A DNA stretch of 5,110 nucleotides. It comes from JAFGTE01 sp043800105. GTDB taxonomy: Bacteria > Patescibacteriota > Gracilibacteria > UM-FILTER-43-11. Below the pieces are notes generated by a model. That model made no database searches and was not told where the DNA came from. It saw only the letters and a list, made by a program, of their open reading frames with translations. This document shows, one piece after another, positions 1-4,416 of the stretch. The number at the start of each line of letters is the position of its first letter. Position 1 is the stretch's first letter. The position numbers and the translations under genes were made by a program. The stretch spans positions 1-5,110 of the forward strand of contig JAZDNJ010000012.1 of assembly GCA_043800105.1 (NCBI GenBank), read 5' to 3'.

Positions 1-773
1 TCATAAATTTTCAGAAGCGGGCGCAGGATTTGCACGTTTCAGAGTTCCTTCGCCAGATCGTGAAACAGATAGATTTCAAAAAACATCTGACAGAAGACGG
101 CACAGAAGAGGGAGAAATGCGCTATGAAAACGTGATGGAGCTTATTTCGGTGGCTACCAAATACGATGAAACAGAGCCTGAACTCTCGCTTGCTTACTTT
201 CTGGAGGAAGTCTCGCTGGTGGCTGATACCGATCAGATCACGGAAGATATTTCGAATGTCACTTTGATGACGCTTCATTCGGTAAAAGGTCTGGAATACC
301 CCTACGTTTTTATCGTGGGCTGTGAGGAAAATATTTTTCCGCACGCCAGGGCGCTTTTTGAGGAAGGGCAGATGGAAGAGGAAAGGCGACTGATGTACGT
401 GGGTGTGACGCGAGCCATGCGCAAACTTTATCTGCTGGCGGCCAAACAGCGCATGCTGTACGGCGATTATCAGAGCAACGCACTCTCGCGTTTTATTCAT
501 GATATTCCGGAAGAACTTATGGAGTCGACAGGATTGGAGCCGATGGACCGGGGTGAATCATTTTTTGACCTTCGCAAAGAGCCAGTTAAAGAAAAGCATG
601 ATCCGCAAATCGCCGAGAAGAAGTTTAAAGATGGTGATAAGGTTACGCATGCCAGTTTTGGTGAAGGAATTGTGGTGGAGCGGCGCGGGGATCTGGTAAC
701 CGTCGCTTTCAAAGACAAGGTGTATGGTATCAAAAAGTTCGCGGCCAATATTGCTCCGTTGGAAAAACTCTAA
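1..773 (+). CDS. pcrA: PcrA/UvrD-type superfamily 1 DNA helicase, C-terminal part (5' truncated by window)
   Basis: This is the last 256 or so residues of an ATP-dependent 3'-5' DNA helicase of the UvrD/PcrA family, which unwinds DNA in nucleotide excision repair and removes blocks to replication. The frame is open to the left edge (first full codon at 3), so the TTG at 30 is not a real start. Full-length members have about 700 residues. Visible in order are: the junction into domain 2A (about 120-220); helicase motif V with LMTLHSVKGLEYPYVFIVG (about 264-320); the family signature ENIFPHAR; motif VI EEERRLMYVGVTRA (375-416), whose Arg codon at 411 is the ATP-sensing arginine; and a C-terminal Tudor-like domain (624-770; KDGDKVTHASFGEGIV...). 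In PcrA this last domain contacts RNA polymerase. The Tudor-like tail favours PcrA/UvrD over Rep. The gene ends in TAA, 21 bp before ksgA, and is probably co-transcribed with it. Confidence 0.95.
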   Translation, partial: INFQKRAQDLHVSEFLRQIVKQIDFKKHLTEDGTEEGEMRYENVMELISVATKYDETEPELSLAYFLEEVSLVADTDQITEDISNVTLMTLHSVKGLEYPYVFIVGCEENIFPHARALFEEGQMEEERRLMYVGVTRAMRKLYLLAAKQRMLYGDYQSNALSRFIHDIPEELMESTGLEPMDRGESFFDLRKEPVKEKHDPQIAEKKFKDGDKVTHASFGEGIVVERRGDLVTVAFKDKVYGIKKFAANIAPLEKL

Positions 774-794
774 ATTCTAAGTCCGAAACTCGAA
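767..794 (+). repeat. Four-unit 7-bp degenerate tandem repeat across pcrA stop and ksgA leader
   Basis: Four perfectly phased heptamers: ACTCTAA, ATTCTAA, GTCCGAA, ACTCGAA. The consensus together with the copy at 1097-1124 is AYYCGAA. The first unit contains the pcrA stop codon; the last ends directly before the ksgA ATG, so the whole 21-bp gap is repeat. It replaces any ribosome-binding site. The origin is unknown. Confidence 0.75.
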
Positions 795-1637
795 ATGGGT
801 AAGCTCGACCAACTCAAATCACAGCTGATGGCAAAAGGGCTTTGGGCTAAAAAAAGCCTTGGGCAGAATTTTCTGATCGACGATAAGGTGTTGGATCAGA
901 TTGTTGAGGCGGCGGATTTGTATGAAGGCGATCATGTGATCGAAGTGGGGCCGGGGACAGGATTTTTGACCGAACGGCTGATTCAGAAGGCCGGTACGGT
1001 GATGTCGGTGGAGCTTGACCGCAATATGGTAGGAATTCTGGAAAGGCGGTTCGGGACAGCCCGGAATCTGCAAATTGTGAATCAGGACATCCTTAAATTC
1101 GAAACCCGAAACTTGAAATCCGAAGAATATAAGGTGGTTGCCAATATTCCCTATTACATCACATCGCCACTGCTTAAACATTTTCTGCAGTCCAAAAACC
1201 GGCCCACGCTGATGGTGTTGCTGGTACAGAAAGAGGTGGCCGAAAAAGTCTGCGGAAAAACAGGCAAAAGTCTGATTACAATTGAAACACAGCTTTTCGG
1301 TCAGCCCGAGATCATCGGCATTGTGAAAGCGTCTTCGTTTTATCCGGCACCCAAGGTGGATTCGGCTATTCTGAAGATTAAAGTATATGACAAGCCTTTG
1401 GTTCCGGCTGACCAGCTGAAAGATTTCCTGCGCATAGTCAAATTCGGTTTTTCGCAGAAGCGAAAGATGCTCAATAACACGCTGGGGGCTGGCCTGCATA
1501 AAAAACCAGCCGAAGTCACGGAACTTCTGAAAAAGATAGGAATAGATCCAAGTCAGCGCGCGGAAAATCTGGATATCGATGACTGGAAAAAACTCGCCCG
1601 CTCATTACTTGTTGTCAGCCTGAAGATAAATTGTTGA
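795..1637 (+). CDS. rsmA: 16S rRNA (adenine1518-N6/adenine1519-N6)-dimethyltransferase RsmA/KsgA
   Basis: This enzyme uses S-adenosylmethionine to dimethylate two adjacent adenines in the 3'-terminal hairpin of 16S rRNA, a late step in 30S subunit maturation. At 280 aa it has the usual family length. The N-terminus has the family signature KKSLGQNFLID (19-29). The Rossmann methyltransferase core follows: motif I EVGPGTGFLT (50-59), acidic ELD (73-75, SAM ribose), NQD (96-98, SAM adenine) and the catalytic NIPYYIT (117-123). FYPAPKVDSAI (182-192) and FSQKRKML (219-226), conserved in Erm/KsgA proteins, lead into the C-terminal helical domain. The ATG at 795 is chosen because it gives the normal N-terminus and no stop-free extension is needed. 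It has no Shine-Dalgarno sequence: the 21 bp upstream consist of heptamer repeats. The gene ends in tandem TGA TGA stops. Residues 101-110 are encoded by a second heptamer array. Confidence 0.97.
   Translation: MGKLDQLKSQLMAKGLWAKKSLGQNFLIDDKVLDQIVEAADLYEGDHVIEVGPGTGFLTERLIQKAGTVMSVELDRNMVGILERRFGTARNLQIVNQDILKFETRNLKSEEYKVVANIPYYITSPLLKHFLQSKNRPTLMVLLVQKEVAEKVCGKTGKSLITIETQLFGQPEIIGIVKASSFYPAPKVDSAILKIKVYDKPLVPADQLKDFLRIVKFGFSQKRKMLNNTLGAGLHKKPAEVTELLKKIGIDPSQRAENLDIDDWKKLARSLLVVSLKINC
1097..1124 (+). repeat. Four-unit 7-bp degenerate tandem repeat inside ksgA coding sequence
   Basis: Four phased heptamers: ATTCGAA, ACCCGAA, ACTTGAA, ATCCGAA. They are the same family as those at 767-794. 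They encode residues 101-110 (KFETRNLKSE) in the variable stretch between the SAM-binding NQD and the catalytic NIPYY motif of RsmA, where changes are likely tolerated. Confidence 0.75.
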
Positions 1638-1662
1638 TGAAATTTTTAAATAACAATATAAT
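1634..1662 (+). promoter_or_regulatory. Sigma70-like promoter for the NTF2-like gene
   Basis: The -35 element TTGATG (1634-1639) is followed by a 17-bp spacer and a perfect -10 TATAAT (1657-1662). The -35 overlaps the ksgA stop codon. Transcription would begin near 1669, leaving a leader of about 35 nt before the ATG at 1705. Predicted from sequence only. Confidence 0.6.
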
Positions 1663-1679
1663 CCAGATCAGATTTTAAA

Positions 1680-1695
1680 TTTATTAATATTAATT
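1680..1695 (+). promoter_or_regulatory. AT-rich leader motif upstream of the NTF2-like gene
   Basis: TTTATTAATATTAATT lies 9 nt before the start codon and includes the perfect palindrome ATTAATATTAAT. A near-identical motif occurs 8 nt before atpE (3040-3054), one base shorter. Neither gene has a Shine-Dalgarno sequence, so a role as an unstructured ribosome-entry or S1-binding stretch is possible but inferred. Confidence 0.4.
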
Positions 1696-1704
1696 TTTGG
1701 ACGT

Positions 1705-2082
1705 ATGAAAAATGTTGTCCGTCAGAATTTTGCCATGTGGAATGATGCGCTTCTGACAAGAGATCCCAAAAAAGTGGCCGAGCTCTACACGCCGGACTGC
1801 ACCTTTTTACCCACAGTTTCAGGTGAATTTAAAAAGGGCCATAGCGGTGCCGAAGCTTATTTCCGTCATTTTCTCGAAAAGAACCCCAACGGAGTCATTG
1901 TTGATGATGAAGTTCAGGAGCTTGGCTCTGATTGTTATCTGCATTCCGGTATATATAATTTTGAAGTGGGCCCCGATAATAACCGTAGTGTGGTAGAGGC
2001 CAGATTTTCTTATGTATGGAAAAAGGATAAGAAAGGTGACTGGAGAATTGCCCATCACCATTCGTCTTTAAGGCCTAAATAA
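1705..2082 (+). CDS. NTF2-like/SnoaL-type small protein (CaMKII-association-domain or DUF4440-like)
   Basis: This is a 125-aa soluble protein without signal peptide or membrane segment. The pattern suggests an NTF2-like alpha+beta cone fold: an N-terminal helix (FAMWNDALLTRDPKKVAELY, about 9-28), then the typical PDCTFLPT strand (30-37), an AEAYF helix, and late strands ending in ARFSYVWKK...GDWRIAHHHSS (about 98-121). The closing W-x-I-x-HHHSS motif (W113, H117-H119) is typical of bacterial proteins annotated as SgcJ/EcaC-like, DUF4440 or CaMKII-association-domain-like. Such proteins bind small ligands or self-associate; the substrate cannot be told from sequence, and no enzymatic role is claimed. 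The gene stands alone between ksgA and the ATP synthase operon, with its own promoter and a probable terminator, so a link to ATP synthase is unlikely. The start ATG lacks a Shine-Dalgarno site (TGGA only 3 nt away) and follows an AT-rich leader. Confidence 0.8.
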   Translation: MKNVVRQNFAMWNDALLTRDPKKVAELYTPDCTFLPTVSGEFKKGHSGAEAYFRHFLEKNPNGVIVDDEVQELGSDCYLHSGIYNFEVGPDNNRSVVEARFSYVWKKDKKGDWRIAHHHSSLRPK

Positions 2083-2105
2083 GCTTGCTTAATAGCCATT
2101 TTTTT
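2072..2105 (+). terminator. Probable weak rho-independent terminator after the NTF2-like gene
   Basis: An imperfect hairpin overlaps the stop codon: GGC (2072-2074) pairs with GCC (2095-2097), and TAAG pairs with CTTA around a CTTG loop (2084-2087), with bulges between. Seven T residues follow (2099-2105). The T-run and position fit an intrinsic terminator; the stem is weak and interrupted. Confidence 0.45.
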
Positions 2106-2141
2106 AGACATACTTCAGAATTTTTCAAAAATTTTAGAGCC

Positions 2142-2169
2142 TTGACTTTTCAGGTAAAGTTTATAGAAT
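2142..2169 (+). promoter_or_regulatory. Sigma70-like promoter of the atp operon
   Basis: TTGACT (2142-2147, 5 of 6 consensus) and TAGAAT (2164-2169, 5 of 6) are separated by 16 bp. The predicted start is near 2176, giving a leader of about 36 nt before atpB. It lies just downstream of the probable terminator of the preceding gene, which supports an independent operon start. Confidence 0.6.
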
Positions 2170-2184
2170 TCTCAAGATGAGAAT
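2168..2184 (+). promoter_or_regulatory. Inverted repeat over the atp promoter start site
   Basis: ATTCTCA (2168-2174) and TGAGAAT (2178-2184) are perfect 7-bp complements separated by AGA. The centre (2176) coincides with the predicted transcription start and the left arm overlaps the -10 element. It could be an operator for a dimeric regulator or a small hairpin at the mRNA 5' end. No specific regulator is recognised. Confidence 0.45.
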
Positions 2185-2211
2185 GATAAGTGTTCATATA
2201 TAATATAAAAT

Positions 2212-2976
2212 ATGGGAATTTCCAGCCTCGAAATTCATCTGGCTCCAAAAACGATATATGAAATATTGCCCGGAATCGTTATTACCAACACGATGATCAC
2301 TATGTGGTTGGTGATGGCCATACTAATTATTCTGGCCCTGACGGTGCGCTTGAGTCTTCGTTTTTTGCCAACCGGTTTTCAGAATGTCGTGGAATGGGCT
2401 CTGGGGGGAATGCGAAATGTAATGGAAAATGTCGGAGGAAAAGACGCGCTGAGGCATTTCCCTTTCTTTATTACTTTTTTTCTGACCATTTTGTTTTCGA
2501 ACTGGCTCGGAATAGTAATGGGGATGCTGGCGGAAGAAGCCGGTTTTTTAAGGGCTCCCACGAGTGACCTCAATACGACTATAGCTTTCGCGCTGACCGC
2601 TTTCGTGTATTTTGAATATCAGGGCTTAAGGGCACATGGTTTATTTGGTTATATAAGTCATTATTTCAATGTAAAAGCCCTTTTTACCAATGGAGCAATG
2701 GGTGTCATGGATTTTTTTGTCGGGTTTCTGCATATTGTTTCGGAACTGGTTAGGCCCACAGCACTCGCGCTTCGTCTGTTCGGCAATATTTTTGGCGGTG
2801 AAATAGTCCTGACCGTGGTCTTTTTGCTGGTGGGACCGGTGATGCCGGTACCATTTATGGGTTTTGAAGTGCTCATCGGACTGATCCAGGCTTTTGTTTT
2901 TGCGATGCTTTTTCTGGTATTTACCTCGCTCAATTCTATGCATGAAGAAGTCCATGAGCCAGCTCACGCTCATTAG
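2212..2976 (+). CDS. atpB: F-type ATP synthase Fo subunit a
   Basis: Subunit a is the membrane stator that forms the two half-channels carrying ions to and from the c-ring. The 254-aa protein starts with the family-type N-terminus (LAPKTIYEILPGIVITNTMITMWLVM) and contains about five to six hydrophobic helices. The conserved PTSDLNTTIAFAL segment is present (about 120-132). The hallmark RPTALALRLFGNIFGGE is also present; its R188 (codon 2773-2775) is the essential arginine facing the c-ring. The last helix, GLIQAFVFAMLFLVF, is also typical. The C-terminus is a short His/Glu-rich tail (HEEVHEPAHAH). The gene opens the atp operon: a promoter lies about 45-70 bp upstream, and no atpI gene precedes it. 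The start ATG has no Shine-Dalgarno sequence but an A/T-only leader. It ends in tandem TAG TAA stops, followed by an 86-bp spacer before atpE. Confidence 0.97.
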   Translation: MGISSLEIHLAPKTIYEILPGIVITNTMITMWLVMAILIILALTVRLSLRFLPTGFQNVVEWALGGMRNVMENVGGKDALRHFPFFITFFLTILFSNWLGIVMGMLAEEAGFLRAPTSDLNTTIAFALTAFVYFEYQGLRAHGLFGYISHYFNVKALFTNGAMGVMDFFVGFLHIVSELVRPTALALRLFGNIFGGEIVLTVVFLLVGPVMPVPFMGFEVLIGLIQAFVFAMLFLVFTSLNSMHEEVHEPAHAH

Positions 2977-2983
2977 TAATTCA

Positions 2984-3009
2984 TTAGCTGTCTTCAGCTG
3001 TTAAGCTAA
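2984..3009 (+). promoter_or_regulatory. Alternative hairpins in the atpB-atpE spacer
   Basis: TTAGCT (2984-2989) can pair with AGCTAA (3004-3009). AGCTG (2986-2990) can instead pair with CAGCT (2995-2999) around a TCTT loop. A third option pairs the two AGCT copies at 2996-2999 and 3004-3007. The options exclude each other. There is no T-run after them, so this is not an intrinsic terminator; an mRNA processing, stability or translational role is inferred. Confidence 0.4.
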
Positions 3010-3039
3010 AGACCGCCAATGAGAGACTATCTCAAAATA

Positions 3040-3054
3040 TTTATTAATTTAATT
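3040..3054 (+). promoter_or_regulatory. AU-rich leader motif upstream of atpE
   Basis: TTTATTAATTTAATT ends 8 nt before the atpE ATG and differs from the motif before the NTF2-like gene only by one missing base. The c subunit needs higher synthesis than its neighbours. In E. coli a U-rich intercistronic stretch before atpE boosts its translation, so a similar role is plausible here but unproven. Confidence 0.4.
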
Positions 3055-3062
3055 CTTATATT

Positions 3063-3275
3063 ATGGAATACATGAGCGCTGCCATTGCGGTCGGTATTGG
3101 CGTCATCGCGCCTGCCCTGGCAATCGGTCTTATCGGATCAAAGGCCGTTGAATCAATTGCCCGTCAGCCGGAAGCCACTTCCAAAATCCAGATTAATATG
3201 ATCCTGACGGCCGCTTTCGCGGAGGGTCTGGGTATTTTCTCTTTTGTGATCGCGATCCTCATATTAAACAAATAG
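3063..3275 (+). CDS. atpE: F-type ATP synthase Fo subunit c (proteolipid ring subunit)
   Basis: This 70-aa hairpin membrane protein forms the rotating c-ring of ATP synthase. Helix 1 spans about residues 4-27 and helix 2 about 45-68, joined by the polar loop ARQPEA (33-38) that contacts gamma/epsilon. E54 in AFAEGLGIF is the ion-carrying carboxylate. Residues expected for Na+ binding are missing: the helix-1 Gln position is I21 and the residue after the Glu is Gly rather than Ser/Thr, so H+ coupling is inferred. The helix-1 glycine motif GxGxGxG reads A16-P-A18-L-A20-I-G22, an unusually Ala-rich version. There is no Shine-Dalgarno sequence. The start follows an AU-rich stretch and hairpin-forming spacer that may stimulate translation, as this subunit is needed in about 8-15 copies per complex. 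atpF follows after 7 bp. Confidence 0.97.
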   Translation: MEYMSAAIAVGIGVIAPALAIGLIGSKAVESIARQPEATSKIQINMILTAAFAEGLGIFSFVIAILILNK

Positions 3276-3282
3276 TTTAACG

Positions 3283-3852
3283 ATGAACGAATTTAGTTTT
3301 ATCCAAATCGCTTACGCGGAAACTGAGTCGGCCGTAGTTGAGCCGGACTCTGTTGCCCACGCTGAGGGGGGCGGGCTTGAGCTCAATCCTTATACAATTG
3401 CGTTTCAGGCTCTGAACTTTCTCATCCTGCTGGTGCTTTTGAATATGATCCTTTACAAGCCTTTAGTTAAACTTCTTAAAGAGCGTGAAAAGAAGATAAA
3501 GGATGGTGTCGAGAATGCTGAAAAAGCGGAGGGTATGCTCAAAGAGTCCCATATCATCCGCGAGGATATGATCAGGTCTGCCAAATCCGAAAGTCAGGCC
3601 ATGCTCGAAAAAGCCAGATTAACCGGAGAAAAGGTGAAAGCTGATATCCTCGGCGAAGCGCACAAAGAGGCGGACCACGTCATTGAATCCGGCCACACTC
3701 TAATTGATATGGAACGGGAAAAAGCGGCTGATGACTTCAAGGGTCTGGCGGTCAATCTGATCATTAAAGCGACTGAGAAATTGCTGAGGGAAAAGCTCAG
3801 TGATCAGAAAGACACGCAAATGATCAAAGAGAGCCTTAACAGTATGATATGA
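3283..3852 (+). CDS. atpF: F-type ATP synthase Fo subunit b (peripheral stalk)
   Basis: Subunit b anchors the peripheral stalk in the membrane and reaches up to delta/F1, holding the stator still. The 189-aa protein has one membrane helix (about 36-57; FQALNFLILLVLLNMILYKP), matching the family's NFLILLxLLxKxLxKP signature. After it comes a long charged helix typical of the dimeric coiled coil (about 62-165), rich in Lys, Glu and Ala, and the C-terminal delta-binding end. It has an unusually long acidic N-terminal extension of about 33 residues before the membrane helix, containing an AYA-E sequence resembling a signal-peptidase site. No in-frame ATG, GTG or TTG lies between the ATG and the membrane helix, so the extension is not a start-choice artefact. 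No Shine-Dalgarno site is visible. The stop TGA overlaps the atpH start (ATGA), indicating translational coupling. Confidence 0.95.
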   Translation: MNEFSFIQIAYAETESAVVEPDSVAHAEGGGLELNPYTIAFQALNFLILLVLLNMILYKPLVKLLKEREKKIKDGVENAEKAEGMLKESHIIREDMIRSAKSESQAMLEKARLTGEKVKADILGEAHKEADHVIESGHTLIDMEREKAADDFKGLAVNLIIKATEKLLREKLSDQKDTQMIKESLNSMI

Positions 3853-4397
3853 AAGTGAGCGATTCACACATCAAATACGCGAAAGCGATCTTCAACCTGG
3901 CTGTAAGGCTTGGTGTTGAAGAAAATGTTCTTGAACAGCTGAGTGGATTGGGGGAGCTCTATAATGATGAGAAATTCTGCGCCCTGATAAAGAGTTTCAC
4001 TTTTATGGATACGGCAAGCGGTCAGAAAGTTTTACAGGAGGTATTTGGGAAAAAAATGGAAAAGATTGTATTTAATTTACTGATCACACTCTTTTTAAAC
4101 CGCAAACTCTTGCTCATTCCCAGAATAAATCAGGTTTATCGTAAGATTTATCACCAAAAAAAAGGGATTGCGGATATTACCCTGGTTACCGCAAGACAGC
4201 TTTCAAAAGATGAAAAATTATTAATGGAAAAAACGATTTCCGCCAAAAAAACGAAAAAAATCAGTCTTAAATATGAAGTGAATCCCGTTTTGGTGGGTGG
4301 AGTCCAGTATTACGAAGAAGGATATATGACCGATCTTTCAATTCAGAACTACTTACAGACTTTAAAAAAACATCTTATTTCAAAAGAAATTAATTAG
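3849..4397 (+). CDS. atpH: F-type ATP synthase F1 subunit delta (OSCP family)
   Basis: Delta sits on top of F1 and ties the alpha subunits to the b stalk. The 182-aa length matches the family. The N-terminal helical domain begins with the usual pattern (HIKYAKAIFNLAVRLG, residues 8-23) and runs to about residue 105. A more variable linker follows (ADITLVTARQLSKDE). The diagnostic C-terminal signature is VNPVLVGGVQYYEEGYMTDLSIQNYLQTLKKHL, the local form of the OSCP motif (D-P-x-L-x-GG...D-x-S-x-xx-x-L). The start overlaps the atpF stop by 4 bp. The gene is richer in A and T than its neighbours, with six A6-A8 runs (4050-4056, 4156-4163, 4228-4233, 4245-4251, 4254-4260, 4364-4370), mostly Lys codons. 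Delta is the least conserved F1 subunit, so recognition rests mainly on its C-terminal motif and its place in the operon. Confidence 0.93.
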   Translation: MKVSDSHIKYAKAIFNLAVRLGVEENVLEQLSGLGELYNDEKFCALIKSFTFMDTASGQKVLQEVFGKKMEKIVFNLLITLFLNRKLLLIPRINQVYRKIYHQKKGIADITLVTARQLSKDEKLLMEKTISAKKTKKISLKYEVNPVLVGGVQYYEEGYMTDLSIQNYLQTLKKHLISKEIN

Positions 4398-4416
4398 TCA
4401 TTAACCAGAAAAGATT

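Noticed and set aside
30..32. TTG as start codon of a short helicase-like gene
   Set aside because: The same frame is open to the left edge and the protein would lack all N-terminal helicase motifs; it is a truncated longer gene.
39..500. Minus-strand open frame of 153 codons opposite pcrA
   Set aside because: The + strand frame encodes clear helicase motifs V and VI; the opposite frame has no recognisable family pattern and is a shadow.
819..1499. Minus-strand open frame of 226 codons opposite ksgA
   Set aside because: It lies fully inside ksgA, whose motifs are unmistakable; its His/Phe/Gln-rich product resembles no family.
2119..2133. AATTTTT-C-AAAAATT palindrome as a terminator
   Set aside because: The stem is only A/T with a one-base centre and is followed by no real T-run; the hairpin at 2072-2105 is a better candidate.
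2199..2204. Second TATAAT just before atpB, suggesting a leaderless transcript
   Set aside because: No -35-like hexamer is found 16-18 bp upstream (GATGAG only), and AT-rich leaders produce such matches by chance.
2226..2239. Possible extra heptamer repeat units (CCTCGAA ATTCATC) in atpB, and a single ATCCGAA at 3585-3591 in atpF
   Set aside because: Only one unit or a poor second unit matches and the codons encode ordinary positions; chance similarity is sufficient.
2641..2973. Two overlapping minus-strand frames opposite atpB
   Set aside because: Both are antisense to the conserved RLFGN region of subunit a and have no promoter or ribosome site.
3063..3275. Sodium-coupled c subunit
   Set aside because: The helix-1 Gln and the Ser/Thr after the key Glu, both needed for Na+ coordination, are I21 and G55.
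795..4397. Alternative genetic code with TGA read as Gly (as in Gracilibacteria/SR1)
   Set aside because: No in-frame TGA occurs within genes, and TGA ends ksgA (in tandem) and atpF at the positions expected from family lengths.
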